Shown: piece after piece, positions 50,788 to 60,021 of the stretch
Layout: the number at the start of each line of letters is the position of its first letter
Numbering within the stretch: the stretch's first letter is position 1
Source: Kytococcus schroeteri
Lineage (GTDB): Bacteria; Actinomycetota; Actinomycetes; Actinomycetales; Dermatophilaceae
Reading direction: 5' to 3'
Length of the DNA: 61,608 bases
NCBI RefSeq assembly: GCF_002847825.1
Contig: NZ_PKIZ01000017.1
Location: forward strand, 1 to 61,608
Translations under genes and position numbers: made by a program
Notes under the pieces: model-generated
Told to the model about the DNA's origin: nothing
The model's database searches: none
Seen by the model: the letters and a program-made list of their open reading frames with translations, nothing else

Positions 50788-51524
50788 GGGGCCACCCTGC
50801 CACCTGCGGCGCGGAGGTCCTCCGGGGTGGTGATCTTGGCCGAGCGGGCGTCACCCGGGACCACGACCACCCGCTCGCCCAGCTGCTCCACGAGCAGGGC
50901 GTCGTCCGTGGCCGCAGCACCGGCGCCCGGGACCGCGTGGGCCCGCTGGAGCACCTCACGGCGGAAGCCCTGCGGGGTCTGCACCGCGCGCAGGGTGGAG
51001 CGGGCCGGCGTGGCCACCACCGGCTCGGGGCCACCCGGGGAGGGCTCCACCACCTTGACCGTGTCCACCACGGGGACCCCCGGGACCACCGCCGCCGCCC
51101 CCTCGCGGACAGCGGCAACCACGCGGTCGAACACCTCCGCGGGGGCGAAGCAGCGGGCAGCGTCGTGCACGAGGACGACCTCCACGTCCGGGCCCAGGGC
51201 GGCCAGGCCGGCGGCCACCGAGTCGGTGCGTTCGGCCCCGCCGGTCACCACGGTGGTCCGGTGCGTGCACGGGCAGCCCGCGGCGAGGTCGAGGCACTCC
51301 TGCGCCCGGTCCTCCCACCCGGCGGGCGCCACGACCACCAGCTCGTCCACCCGTGCGGTGGCGAGCACGCCGTGGATCGCGTGCTCGAGCAGGGACGAGC
51401 CGTCCACCTCGACGAAGGCCTTGGGGATGCCGGCCCCCAGGCGCGTGCCGGACCCGGCGGCGACGAGGACGACCCCGACGGCGGGAGCGCCGTCGGGGTC
51501 GTGGGGGGTCTGCTGTGCGTTCAG
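50784..51524 (-). CDS. ispD: 2-C-methyl-D-erythritol 4-phosphate cytidylyltransferase
   Basis: The enzyme transfers CMP to MEP. It shows the nucleotidyl-transferase start [63 protein letters not shown] and TDDALLVE. The length is about 246 residues with the assumed start at CTG 51524. No ATG, GTG or TTG occurs in frame between the conserved N-terminus and the end of carD, so either the CTG is used or translation begins inside carD. It follows carD closely and overlaps ispF. Confidence 0.88.
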   Translation of the reverse strand: MNAQQTPHDPDGAPAVGVVLVAAGSGTRLGAGIPKAFVEVDGSSLLEHAIHGVLATARVDELVVVAPAGWEDRAQECLDLAAGCPCTHRTTVVTGGAERTDSVAAGLAALGPDVEVVLVHDAARCFAPAEVFDRVVAAVREGAAAVVPGVPVVDTVKVVEPSPGGPEPVVATPARSTLRAVQTPQGFRREVLQRAHAVPGAGAAATDDALLVEQLGERVVVVPGDARSAKITTPEDLRAAGGRVAP

Positions 51525-51528
51525 GGGA

Positions 51529-52011
51529 TCAGCTCGCGAGGACCTCGTCGAGGGTGGCCTCGGCCTTCTCCTCGTCGGTCTTCTCGGCCAGGGCCAGCTC
51601 GGAGACGAGGATCTGGCGCGCCTTGGCCAGCATCCGCTTCTCCCCGGCGGACAGACCGCGGTCCTGCTCGCGGCGCCACAGGTCACGCACGACCTCCGCC
51701 ACCTTGATGACGTCACCGGAGGCGAGCTTCTCGAGGTTCGCCTTGTAGCGGCGGGACCAGTTGGTCGGCTCCTCGCAGTTCTCGGCGCGCAGCACGCCGA
51801 ACACCTTCTCGAGACCCTCCGCGTCCACGACGTCGCGGACACCCACGAGGTCGCAGTTCTCGGCAGGAACCTCGATGGTCAGGTCGCCCTGCGCCACCTT
51901 GAGCTTCAGGTAGGTCATCTCCTTGCCCTTGACCTTGCGCTGCTTGACCTCTTCGATGAGCGCTGCACCGTGGTGCGGGTAGACGACCGTTTCACCGACT
52001 TCAAACGTCAT
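51529..52011 (-). CDS. carD: CarD-family RNA-polymerase-binding regulator
   Basis: The 160-residue protein has the N-terminal RNA-polymerase-interaction domain ([20 protein letters not shown]) and the helical DNA-contacting C-terminal domain ([32 protein letters not shown], with the wedge tryptophan). It stabilises open complexes, especially at rRNA promoters. ATG 52011 follows AAAGGGG, and a TAGAAT -10 box lies at 52034-52039 on the minus strand. It is divergent from the LpqE-like lipoprotein, as in mycobacteria. Confidence 0.95.
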   Translation of the reverse strand: MTFEVGETVVYPHHGAALIEEVKQRKVKGKEMTYLKLKVAQGDLTIEVPAENCDLVGVRDVVDAEGLEKVFGVLRAENCEEPTNWSRRYKANLEKLASGDVIKVAEVVRDLWRREQDRGLSAGEKRMLAKARQILVSELALAEKTDEEKAEATLDEVLAS

Positions 52012-52033
52012 GTAGTGCCCCTTTCGCCCGAGA

Positions 52034-52039
52034 ATTCTA
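52034..52039 (-). promoter_or_regulatory. -10 box of carD
   Basis: TAGAAT (five of six matches to TATAAT) is read on the minus strand 22 bases before the carD ATG, giving a short leader with ribosome site. No clear -35 box is present. Confidence 0.6.
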
Positions 52040-52098
52040 ACACTGGGCACGCCGTGGCCCCCGAGCCGTCGCGGCCCACCGTTGGGTACCATGCGCGG

Positions 52099-52635
52099 GT
52101 GATCACCACTGCCCGCGCCCACGCCCCCGCCCGCCTCGGACGCCGCCTGGCGGCCCTGTCCGTCGTCGGCATGCTCGCTCTCTCCGGCTGCCAGTCCCTC
52201 TCCCCGCTGGAGACCACCCGCGACTACGCACCCGCCAACGGCGAGCTCGTGCGCGCCGGCGACGTGAGCGTCCTCGACCTGACCGTCCTGGGCACCCAGG
52301 CCGATGCCGAGGGTCGCGTCATCGGGGCCGTGTCCAACTCCGGCTCCGAGCCGCAGCAGGTCAGCCTCTCCGCCGACGGCAAGGAGATCTGGAGCGGCAC
52401 CGTGAAGCCCCACAGCAGTGTGAAGCTCGGTGACGAGAAGGTGACGCTGCCCAAGACCGTGGCACCCGGCGCCTTCCAGGTGCTCACCGTCTCCGCCGGC
52501 GGCCAGCAGTCCGAGCAGCGCGTGCCGGTCATGCTCCCGACCGGCGAGTACGAGGAGTTCGCCCCCGAGGGCTGGAAGGCCCCGGAGCGCCCCACCAAGG
52601 AGGACCTGCACTCCGAGGGCGGCGCGCACCACTGA
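52099..52635 (+). CDS. lpqE: LpqE-like lipoprotein
   Basis: The 178-residue lipoprotein has a basic, Arg-rich N-terminus, hydrophobic segment and lipobox LALSGC (Cys31). The mature domain is beta-rich ([59 protein letters not shown]) and resembles the DUF461-related fold of mycobacterial LpqE. The Met/His copper motif of true PCu(A)C proteins is absent. The GTG at 52099 lies six bases after TACCAT (leaderless). The divergent position next to carD supports the LpqE name. Confidence 0.72.
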   Translation: MITTARAHAPARLGRRLAALSVVGMLALSGCQSLSPLETTRDYAPANGELVRAGDVSVLDLTVLGTQADAEGRVIGAVSNSGSEPQQVSLSADGKEIWSGTVKPHSSVKLGDEKVTLPKTVAPGAFQVLTVSAGGQQSEQRVPVMLPTGEYEEFAPEGWKAPERPTKEDLHSEGGAHH

Positions 52636-52651
52636 CGCGCCGCCGGCGCCC

Positions 52652-53332
52652 TCAGGCGTCGAACTTGTACCCGAGCCCGCGGATGGTGGTGATCAGCCGC
52701 GGGCTCGAGGGGTTCTCCTCGACCTTGCCGCGCACCCGCTTGATGTGCACGTCGAGCGTCTTGGTGTCGCCCACGTAGTCGGTGCCCCAGACGCGGTCGA
52801 TGAGCTGCGCGCGGGTGAGCACCCGCCCCTGGTTGCGCATGAGCATCTCGAGCAGCTCGAACTCCTTGAGCGGCATCGAGACCTGCCGTCCGCGCACCAC
52901 CACCACGTGGGAGTCCGCGTCGAGCTCCACCCCGCCGGCGCGCACCACGGAGTCCTCCTCCACCAGCGGCGCGCCCCGGCGGCGCAGCACCGCGTTGATG
53001 CGGGCCAGGAGCTCGCGCGAGCTGTACGGCTTGGTGACGTAGTCGTCGGCCCCGATCTCCAGACCCACCACCTTGTCGACCTCGGAGTCCTTGGCGGTGA
53101 GCATGATGATCGGCACCGTGGACTCGCGGCGCAGCTCGCGGCAGACCTCCACCCCGGACATCCCCGGCAGCATGACGTCCAGCAGCACCAGGTCGGCGCC
53201 GGAGTGCTGGAACTCCTCGAGGCCCGACCGGCCGTCCTCCCGCACCACGACGACGTGGCCCTCGCGCTCCAGCAACCAGCTGAGGGGATCGGAGAACGAC
53301 TCCTCGTCCTCGACGACCAGGATGCGGGCCAC
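52652..53332 (-). CDS. regX3: OmpR-family response regulator RegX3
   Basis: The 226-residue regulator has a receiver domain with VVEDEE (acidic pocket) and phospho-acceptor Asp52 in [23 protein letters not shown], and an OmpR winged helix ending [29 protein letters not shown]...[11 protein letters not shown]. It controls phosphate-starvation genes. The start GTG 53332 has GCAGGAGG upstream. It lies 53 bases after the senX3 stop in the same operon. Confidence 0.93.
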   Translation of the reverse strand: MARILVVEDEESFSDPLSWLLEREGHVVVVREDGRSGLEEFQHSGADLVLLDVMLPGMSGVEVCRELRRESTVPIIMLTAKDSEVDKVVGLEIGADDYVTKPYSSRELLARINAVLRRRGAPLVEEDSVVRAGGVELDADSHVVVVRGRQVSMPLKEFELLEMLMRNQGRVLTRAQLIDRVWGTDYVGDTKTLDVHIKRVRGKVEENPSSPRLITTIRGLGYKFDA

Positions 53333-53385
53333 GGGGATCCTCCTGCGGGTGCGGTGACGGGGCGCGGTGGGACGACGCGCCGGGA

Positions 53386-54564
53386 CTAGGTCAAGGATGC
53401 CGCATCGCCCTCGGCGGCCTCCGTCGAGGTCGCCTCGAGGCTGGGCAGCTCCAGCGTGAAGGTCGAGCCGGTGCCGACGCGTGACCACACGCTCACCGTG
53501 CCGCCGTGGTTGCTCACCACGTGCTTGACGATGGCCAGGCCGAGGCCGGTGCCCCCGGTCTGGCGGGACCGGGCCGAGTCGACCCGGTAGAAGCGCTCGA
53601 AGATGCGCTCCAGGTCACCGGCGGGGATGCCGACACCCTGGTCGGTCACCACGATGCGCACGGTGCCCGGCTGGTCGCCCCCGGCCACCGTGACGACCAC
53701 CTTGGTGCCCGGCTCGGAGTAGTTCACGGCGTTGACCAGGAGGTTGCGCACGGCGGTCACCAGCAGCTGCTGGTTGCCGAAGACCCGGCGCTCGGGGCCG
53801 TGGGCGACACCCGCCTGGCGCACGGCGACGCCGCGTCCGTCGGCGTGGACCCGCACCTGGTCCACCGCGGTGGAGACCACGTCGACCACGTCCACCGGCT
53901 CCGCGCTCTCGGCGGCCTCGCCGGCCTGGAGCCGGGAGAAGTCGAGGATGTCCTGCACGAGCCGGGTGAGGCGCTCGGACTCCACGGTCATCCGGCGGGC
54001 GAAGCGCTCCACCGCCTCGGGGTCCTCGCGCGCGTCCAGCACCGCCTCGGAGAGCAGGGCCAGGCCGCCCACGGGGGTCTTCAGCTCGTGGCTCACGTTG
54101 GCCACGAAGTCGCGGCGCACCGCCTCCACCCGCTGGGCGCGCGAGCGGTCCTCCAGCAGGATCACCACCCGCTGGGAGCCCAGGGGGAAGACACGGCAGC
54201 CCAACGAGACGGTGCCGCCCACGAGCAGGCTCCGGGAGACCCGCACGTCGCGGTCGAGCACCTCGCGGTCGGCGCGGCACTCCTCCACGAGGTCGCGGAT
54301 CTCCTGGTGGGGCACGACGCCGTCGCGGACGAAGCCCTGGTCGGCGGCGTGGTGGGTGGAGTGCACCACCCGGTTGTCCTGGTCGAGCACGATGACGGTG
54401 GAGGCCAGGGAGTCCAGCACCTGCCGTGCGCCGAGGGGGAAGTCCTCCCGTCCCTGCGGCCGCCGGCAGCGCTCGGGCTCCGACCGTCCGCGGCGCCACC
54501 ACAGGCCGAGTGCCAGACCCACCAGCAGGCCGACGACGAGGGCGAGCCAGGTCATCGGGTCCAT
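53386..54564 (-). CDS. senX3: Phosphate-sensing histidine kinase SenX3
   Basis: The 392-residue kinase has one clear N-terminal membrane helix (about 4-23), a PAS-like domain (about 45-140), the HisKA box VRRDFVANVSHELKTPVGGLALLSEAV, NLLVNAVNYSEPG (N-box), VTDQGVGIPAGDLERIFERFYRVDSARSRQTGGTGLGLAIVKHV. It phosphorylates RegX3; PhoU, encoded divergently, normally inhibits it. The ATG at 54564 opens the operon. The upstream region contains Pho-box-like repeats. Confidence 0.93.
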   Translation of the reverse strand: MDPMTWLALVVGLLVGLALGLWWRRGRSEPERCRRPQGREDFPLGARQVLDSLASTVIVLDQDNRVVHSTHHAADQGFVRDGVVPHQEIRDLVEECRADREVLDRDVRVSRSLLVGGTVSLGCRVFPLGSQRVVILLEDRSRAQRVEAVRRDFVANVSHELKTPVGGLALLSEAVLDAREDPEAVERFARRMTVESERLTRLVQDILDFSRLQAGEAAESAEPVDVVDVVSTAVDQVRVHADGRGVAVRQAGVAHGPERRVFGNQQLLVTAVRNLLVNAVNYSEPGTKVVVTVAGGDQPGTVRIVVTDQGVGIPAGDLERIFERFYRVDSARSRQTGGTGLGLAIVKHVVSNHGGTVSVWSRVGTGSTFTLELPSLEATSTEAAEGDAASLT

Positions 54565-54619
54565 GCGCGCCTCCGGGTCATGCAGGCACTCTAGGTGTTC
54601 CGGTCATCCGCGTCCCGGC

Positions 54620-54684
54620 GTCCACCCGGGGTTCACCCGGTACCCGCAGGACCGGCAACCTCCGGTTCACCGGCGGGTGAAACA
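54620..54684. promoter_or_regulatory. Pho-box-like repeats between senX3 and phoU
   Basis: GTCCACC (54620-54626) and GTTCACC (54631-54637) are direct repeats exactly 11 bases apart, the spacing of actinobacterial PHO boxes. A further GTTCACC (54665-54671) is followed by an inverted GGGTGAAAC. RegX3 probably regulates both divergent genes here. Confidence 0.65.
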
Positions 54685-54713
54685 CTGCGGGGCCAGCACG
54701 AGACAGGGGAGCC

Positions 54714-55388
54714 ATGCCGCGCACCAACTTCACCCGGGCACTCGGCGAGATGTCCGCCCAGATGGTCGAGATGAACCGCCTGGTGGCCCACGCCGTCCGG
54801 GAGGCCAACCGGGCGCTGGGTGCCGCGGACGGCGCCCTGGCGGAGTCGGTGATCTCCGGGGACGCGCTCATCGACGCCTTCTACGCCGAGATCGAGCAGA
54901 ACGCCATCGACCTGCTGGCGCGCGAGAGCCCGGTGGCCAGCGACCTCCGCCTGGTGGTGACCGCCCTGCAGCTGTCCGCCTCGATGGAGCGCACCGGCGA
55001 CCTGGCACGCCACGTGGCCGAGCTGGTGCGCATGCGCTACCCGGAGCTCGCCGTGCCGGCGCCGGCTCGCGAGACCATGACGGAGATGGGCCGGCTGGCC
55101 CTGGCCCTGGTGGAGGGCGCCGGGGAGGCCCTGGCCACGCAGGACCCCGGCGTGTCGCAGGACCTGGAGGTGCTGGACGACAGCCTCGACGCCTTGCACG
55201 TGCGCGTCTTCGAGACCATCCGCCTGGAGATCACCGACACGCAGGAGGCGGTGGACCTCACCCTGCTGAGCCGCTACTACGAGCGCATCGGCGACCACAG
55301 CGTGGGCGTGGGGCGCCGCATGGGCTACCTCGCGACGGGTCGGCTGGACCGACCCGGCGAGGACGCCCACGCGGTCACCGTCGCCTGA
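54714..55388 (+). CDS. phoU: Phosphate signalling protein PhoU
   Basis: The 224-residue helical protein has two PhoU repeats with the metal-cluster motifs EIEQNAIDLLARESPVASDLRLVVTALQLSASMERTGDLARHVAEL and DLTLLSRYYERIGDHSVGVGRRM. It links the phosphate transporter state to SenX3. ATG 54714 has AGGGGAG upstream. No pst genes are in the window. It converges with gpmA at a nine-base gap. Confidence 0.93.
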   Translation: MPRTNFTRALGEMSAQMVEMNRLVAHAVREANRALGAADGALAESVISGDALIDAFYAEIEQNAIDLLARESPVASDLRLVVTALQLSASMERTGDLARHVAELVRMRYPELAVPAPARETMTEMGRLALALVEGAGEALATQDPGVSQDLEVLDDSLDALHVRVFETIRLEITDTQEAVDLTLLSRYYERIGDHSVGVGRRMGYLATGRLDRPGEDAHAVTVA

Positions 55389-55397
55389 GCACGGGCC

Positions 55398-56153
55398 TCA
55401 CTTGTTGCCTTGGTTGGCAACCTCCTTGATGGCGCCGGCAGCGGCCTCGGGGTCCAGGTAGCGGCCGCCGGGGGTCACCGGGCGGAAGTCGGCGTCGAGC
55501 TCGTACACCAGCGGGATGCCGGTGGGGATGTTGACGCCGGCGATGTCCTCGTCGCTGATGCCGTCGAGCTCCTTGACCAGCGCGCGCAGGCTGTTGCCGT
55601 GGGCGGTCACCAGCACGGTGCGGCCGGCCTGCAGGTCGGGCACGATCGCCTCGGTCCAGTACGGACGCAGACGGGCCACGACGTCCTTGAGGCACTCGGT
55701 GGCCGGGGCGCCCTCACCCAGCTCGGCGTAGCGCGGGTCGTCGGCCTGCGACCACTCGTCGGCGGGGTCGATGGCCGGCGGCGGGGTGTCGAAGCTCCGG
55801 CGCCAGGCCATGAACTGCTCCTCCCCGTACTGCTCCTTGATCTCGGCCTTGTCCTTGCCCTGCAGCGCCCCGTAGTGGCGCTCGTTGAGGCACCAGGAGC
55901 GGCGCACGTCGATCCAGTGGCGATCGGCGGCGTCGAGGGCGAGGTTGGCCGTGGTGATCGCACGGCGCAGGCGCGAGGTGTGCAGCACGTCGGGCAGCAG
56001 GCCCTCGGCCTTGAGCAGCTCGCCGCCGCGGCGGGCCTCGGCGCGGCCCTTCTCGGTGAGGTCGACGTCGACCCAGCCGGTGAACAGGTTCTTCTCGTTC
56101 CACTGGCTCTGGCCGTGGCGCAGCAGGATCAGGGTGTGGGCAGCATTCGTCAT
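55398..56153 (-). CDS. gpmA: 2,3-bisphosphoglycerate-dependent phosphoglycerate mutase
   Basis: The 251-residue glycolytic enzyme interconverts 3- and 2-phosphoglycerate. The catalytic histidine lies in [27 protein letters not shown] (His13). [31 protein letters not shown] and [15 protein letters not shown] are typical. ATG 56153 is preferred over the GTG nine bases upstream because a TAGTGT -10 box (56161-56166) lies seven bases before it, implying a leaderless transcript. Confidence 0.95.
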   Translation of the reverse strand: MTNAAHTLILLRHGQSQWNEKNLFTGWVDVDLTEKGRAEARRGGELLKAEGLLPDVLHTSRLRRAITTANLALDAADRHWIDVRRSWCLNERHYGALQGKDKAEIKEQYGEEQFMAWRRSFDTPPPAIDPADEWSQADDPRYAELGEGAPATECLKDVVARLRPYWTEAIVPDLQAGRTVLVTAHGNSLRALVKELDGISDEDIAGVNIPTGIPLVYELDADFRPVTPGGRYLDPEAAAGAIKEVANQGNK

Positions 56154-56175
56154 GGGGGGCACACTATCGCCGTGC

Positions 56176-56715
56176 TCAGTCGGCGAGCAGGTGGCGGAAT
56201 GCCTCCAGGTTGCGGGTGGACTCCCCGCGCTTGGTGCGCCAGTTCCACTCGGCCTGCATGGCGGTGAGGAAACCGGCGGCCAGGACCTCGTTGAAGATGC
56301 CGTCGCTGGCCTGCAGCACCGCGCCGAGGGTCTCGTCGAACCACCGGTCGGTCACACCCTCCACCGGAGCGCGGCCGGTGAGGTAGACGTCGCCGGCGTC
56401 GTCCACGGCGTAGGCGAGCCCCGGCAGGTCGAGGCTGCGGCGCAGCAGCATCCGGTACACCTGCTCGTGGTTCTCGTCCGGGTTGCGCACCACGAAGGCC
56501 ACCAGGCCCAGTGAACGCTCCCCCACCCGCACCGAGACCACCGTCTTGAGCTTGCGCTCCCCGGGCAGCGTGATGGCCCACGCGGGAGTGGCCTGGCCGG
56601 CGTCGTCGTGGACGCGCTCGGCCTGCACGCCCTCCACGTGCTCGGGCGAGTCGGGGTCGGCGTGCTGGGCCACCCAGCGCTCCACCACGGCCAGGGCATC
56701 GTCACGGGCGGTCAT
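56176..56715 (-). CDS. YbjN domain-containing protein
   Basis: The 179-residue protein has the YbjN/type III secretion chaperone-like pattern: [72 protein letters not shown]. The function is unknown. In actinobacteria this gene commonly sits directly after mshA, as here. It overlaps the 3' end of mshA by 14 bases, which indicates co-translation. Confidence 0.88.
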   Translation of the reverse strand: MTARDDALAVVERWVAQHADPDSPEHVEGVQAERVHDDAGQATPAWAITLPGERKLKTVVSVRVGERSLGLVAFVVRNPDENHEQVYRMLLRRSLDLPGLAYAVDDAGDVYLTGRAPVEGVTDRWFDETLGAVLQASDGIFNEVLAAGFLTAMQAEWNWRTKRGESTRNLEAFRHLLAD

Positions 56716-57973
56716 CGGGGCTCCTCGGGTCGGTCTCGCGGTAGGCGTCCAGGTGGGCCGATGCGGCGGCGGCCCAGGTGAGCTGCTCACCCCGACGGGC
56801 ACCGGCCTCGCGCAGACGGCCTCTGGCGGCGGGGTCGGCGAGCAGGGCGGCCAGGGTCCGGGCCCAGTCGGCGGGGTCGTGACCGTCCACGAGCACACCG
56901 GCGCTCCCGACGGCCTCGGGCAGGCCCCCCACGCGCGCGGCCACCACGGGCACGCCGCACGCCATCGCCTCGGCCGCCACCAGGCCGAAGGACTCGGTGC
57001 GGCTGGGCACCACCACGAGGTCGGCGGCGTGGAACAGCCGGGCGAGCTGCTCCGGCGGCACGGCACCGTGGGCGTGCAGCAGGTGCCGGACCGGGGAGGC
57101 CTCGATGCGGCGCGGCAGCTCCTCGGCGTCGCCCGACCCGCTGGGCCCGCCGACGAACAGCGCGTGGGCCGCCACCCCGCGGGCGTGCAGGTGCTCCACC
57201 GCCTCCAGCAGCACGAGCTGGCCCTTGGCGGGCTGCCAGCGCCCGGCCTGCACGAGCAGCGAAGCATCCGGGCCAAGGCCCAGGTCGCGGCGGGCGGCCA
57301 CGCGCAGGGTGGTGCGCTCGGCATCGGGCACCGGGTGGAAGGTGGCGGCGTCCACGCCGGGCGGGATGACGCGCACGACGGCCGGGTCGGCCCCCTCGGC
57401 CTGCACCTGCTGGGCCTCCCGGCGGGTGCTCACCACGGCCAGGTCCACGGCCCGCAGCACGGCCCGCTCCCCCTCGATGCGGGCGGGCGGCTCGGGCGGC
57501 GCCCCGGCCTCGGCGGCCACCTCGGCGTTCTTGGTGGCTCCCATGGTGTGCATGGTGTGGGCCCACACGGCATCCTCGGCCGCCCCACCCGCCGCCACGA
57601 GCCGCCGGGCCACCAGGCCGGAAAGCCAGTAGTGCGAGTGCACCACCTGCGGTGTCACCCCCTCGTCGGCCAGGCGCGACGCCACGGCCTCGGCGAACGC
57701 GGGCACCAGCGCGGGCAGGTCCTCCTTGGCGGCCCCCGGGTCACCCGCCGGGACGCCCCAGACGACCACGCCCTCGTCCTCCTGCCGCCACAGCGCCCCG
57801 GTCACCGAGCGAGTGGCCACCACTACCGACGCACCCGCGGCAGCCAGGGCGCGCGAGAGCTGGCGCACGTAGACGTTCATGCCGCCGGCATCGCCCTCGC
57901 CCGGGTCGTCCAGCGGCGAGGTGTGCATGCTCAGCACCAGCACGGCGGGCGGTGCGGGAGGGGGCGTGGACAC
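56702..57973 (-). CDS. mshA: D-inositol-3-phosphate glycosyltransferase MshA
   Basis: The 423-residue GT4 enzyme performs the first committed step of mycothiol synthesis, transferring GlcNAc from UDP-GlcNAc to inositol-3-phosphate. It shows LSMHTSPLDDPGEGDAGGMNVYVRQLSRAL, QVVHSHYWLSGLVARRL, HTMHTMGATKN, QAGRWQPAKGQLVLLEAV and RTESFGLVAAEAMACGVPVVAARVGGLPE. The GTG at 57973 is seven bases after CAGACT (57981-57986), so probably leaderless. It is divergent from a methyltransferase gene. Confidence 0.94.
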   Translation of the reverse strand: MSTPPPAPPAVLVLSMHTSPLDDPGEGDAGGMNVYVRQLSRALAAAGASVVVATRSVTGALWRQEDEGVVVWGVPAGDPGAAKEDLPALVPAFAEAVASRLADEGVTPQVVHSHYWLSGLVARRLVAAGGAAEDAVWAHTMHTMGATKNAEVAAEAGAPPEPPARIEGERAVLRAVDLAVVSTRREAQQVQAEGADPAVVRVIPPGVDAATFHPVPDAERTTLRVAARRDLGLGPDASLLVQAGRWQPAKGQLVLLEAVEHLHARGVAAHALFVGGPSGSGDAEELPRRIEASPVRHLLHAHGAVPPEQLARLFHAADLVVVPSRTESFGLVAAEAMACGVPVVAARVGGLPEAVGSAGVLVDGHDPADWARTLAALLADPAARGRLREAGARRGEQLTWAAAASAHLDAYRETDPRSPDDRP

Positions 57974-58016
57974 GGTCCTGAGTCTGCCACCGGCCGCGGC
58001 GCTAGGCTCCGGGCCC

Positions 58017-58790
58017 ATGCGGCCGGTCGGGGACATCACGCGCGGGACCACCGCCCCCAACCGCCTTCGCCGCGTGGACCGCTGGATGGTGCGGCGACTG
58101 GCCCCCGTGCTCCGGGCCGCGCCGGCACCGCTCGTGGTGGACCTGGGCTTCGGCGCCTTGCCCCTGACCACGGCCGAGACGCACGGCCGCGTGCGCTCCG
58201 TGGCGCCGCGGTCCCGCGTGGTGGGGCTGGAGATCGACCCCGACCGCGTGGCCGCCGCCCAGCCGTGGGCCACCGACGGACTGGAGTTCGCGCGGGGCGG
58301 GTTCGAGCTGGCCGGGCTCACCGGCATCACCGCGCTGCGGGTGTTCAACGTGCTGCGCCAGTACCCCGAGGAGGCCGTGCCCGGGGCGTGGGCGCAGCTG
58401 CAGACGGGGCTGGCACCGGACGGGCTGCTGCTGGAGGGCACCTCCAACGAGGTGGGGCGCCGTGCCGTGTGGGTGACCCTGGACTCCTCCGGGCCGCTGA
58501 GCCTGACCTTCAGCTGGGCGATGGCGCAGGTGGACCCGCCGAGCGCCATCGCCGAGCGACTGCCCAAGGTGCTCATCCACCACAACGTGCCGGGCCAGCC
58601 GGTGCACGCCCTGCTGAGCGACCTGGACACCGCGTGGCACGCCCACGCCCACCTGGCCACGTGGGGGCGACGGCAGCGCTTCGCCGCCGCGGCCCGCGCC
58701 GTGGCGGCGAACTGGCCGGTGCTCGACGCGCGCCACGGCCCACGGCGCGGCGAACTCACCGTGGCGTGGCAGGCCGTGGCCCCGGCCTGA
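58017..58790 (+). CDS. SAM-dependent methyltransferase-like protein
   Basis: The 257-residue protein has a Rossmann-like motif I VVDLGFGALPLTTAE and an acidic loop VVGLEIDPDRVAAAQPWA, typical of class I methyltransferases. Later segments (LRVFNVLRQYPEEAVPGAWAQLQTGLAPDGLLLEGTSNE) fit the post-I and motif III positions. The target is unknown. The ATG at 58017 lies eight bases after TAGGCT (58003-58008). It is divergent from mshA, a common actinobacterial arrangement. Confidence 0.87.
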   Translation: MRPVGDITRGTTAPNRLRRVDRWMVRRLAPVLRAAPAPLVVDLGFGALPLTTAETHGRVRSVAPRSRVVGLEIDPDRVAAAQPWATDGLEFARGGFELAGLTGITALRVFNVLRQYPEEAVPGAWAQLQTGLAPDGLLLEGTSNEVGRRAVWVTLDSSGPLSLTFSWAMAQVDPPSAIAERLPKVLIHHNVPGQPVHALLSDLDTAWHAHAHLATWGRRQRFAAAARAVAANWPVLDARHGPRRGELTVAWQAVAPA

Positions 58791-58821
58791 GCGGCAGAGC
58801 CACCCACGGACCCGCCCCTCG

Positions 58822-60021
58822 TCACCGACCCCGGGCCGACCTCGCGACCGCTGCGCTCTGAGCCTCCACCGCCAGTCGCCGCCCCAGGTAGGTCCCGATC
58901 ACCACGAGCACCGTGGCGGCCAGGAGGGCGGTGCCCAACCCGAGGAGGTCCACCGCGGGCCCCGCGGTCCACACGCCGAGTCCGAATGATCCCACCGTGG
59001 CAAAGTCAACCCATGAGTTCGCCCGACCTCGCGCTCCGTCTGGGACGGCATCAGCAAGGAGCTCGTAGGAGGTCGCGCCTGTGAATGCCTGCGCGAGCCG
59101 GTGGATGGTCAGGGCGATGAAGGTGAGCCCCACGGCGATCAGCCCCGCCGCAGTGGATGCGAGGAAAGCCCCCAACCCCAGCACGAACAGGCCGACGGCT
59201 TGACCAGCCAGACCCACCACCAGCAAGGGGCCGGCGCTGCGGCGCCGTGACACACGGGTGAAGAGCGTCAGCCCGAGGAAGCTGATGAGAACCGAGAACG
59301 AGTTCATCGCCGCATACATCATCGACTGGTCCCCGAGCTGGCCCGCCAGAACAGGCAGAGCAACCCAGAGGGCACCCGTTCCCAGCTGGGTGGTGGCCCA
59401 GACACCCATGAAGACCAGCAGCACCGGGTGACGGCGCAGCACACCCAGGACCGAACCGTCAGGACGAGATGGCTCGTCGCTCTCCGACCCGGGATCACCG
59501 GCGTCAGGACCGAACGCGCGCCTGATGGTGAGCACCACCACCGCGGAGACCAGAAACGACGCGGCGTTCACGAGAAAGGCCCACTTGGCTGAGGCCACGA
59601 GGACCAACCCGGCCACCACGGCAGGACCAAGCATTCCTGCGAGGGTCCGCGCCTGCCCGAACGCCGCGAAGATCCCTCCCAGGTTCTCTCCCTCCAGGAC
59701 ACGCGGCACCGAGGCACTCGATGCCGGGAAGTAGAGCGATTCGAAGACAGTCGCCACGAGGGCGCAGCCGAACACCCACCAAGGTTCGGGCGCCACCAGG
59801 AACATGACTCCGTATGCCGCAGCAGCACCCACGTCAGCCAGGATCATCACACTGCGACGGTTGAACCGGTCGGCCACCCACCCACAGGCCGGGGTCACCA
59901 CGGCATCCACCACCACGAGAGCCGCCAAGAGGGTGGACAGCATCGTCGCCGAGTTCGTCCCGGCGGCCAGGACGAGCACCAGGGCCGTGAATCCGGCTCT
60001 TCGGAGTTGAGCGTGGGTCAT
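58822..60021 (-). CDS. MFS transporter, 5' end replaced by the insertion sequence
   Basis: The 399-residue frame encodes an MFS exporter (macrolide-efflux-like): VVDAVVTPACGWVADRFNRRSVMILADVG, YFPASSASVPRVLEGENLGGIFAAFGQARTLAGMLGPA, and about 10-11 helices. The usual N-terminal part (start to most of helix 1) is missing. The first nine residues, MTHAQLRRA, are encoded by the terminal inverted repeat of the ISL3 element, and the codon after them begins native sequence at 59994. The ATG overlaps the transposase stop (ATGA) with GGAGG eight bases upstream, so the truncated protein may still be made. Whether it functions is doubtful. Confidence 0.75.
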   Translation of the reverse strand: MTHAQLRRAGFTALVLVLAAGTNSATMLSTLLAALVVVDAVVTPACGWVADRFNRRSVMILADVGAAAAYGVMFLVAPEPWWVFGCALVATVFESLYFPASSASVPRVLEGENLGGIFAAFGQARTLAGMLGPAVVAGLVLVASAKWAFLVNAASFLVSAVVVLTIRRAFGPDAGDPGSESDEPSRPDGSVLGVLRRHPVLLVFMGVWATTQLGTGALWVALPVLAGQLGDQSMMYAAMNSFSVLISFLGLTLFTRVSRRRSAGPLLVVGLAGQAVGLFVLGLGAFLASTAAGLIAVGLTFIALTIHRLAQAFTGATSYELLADAVPDGARGRANSWVDFATVGSFGLGVWTAGPAVDLLGLGTALLAATVLVVIGTYLGRRLAVEAQSAAVARSARGR

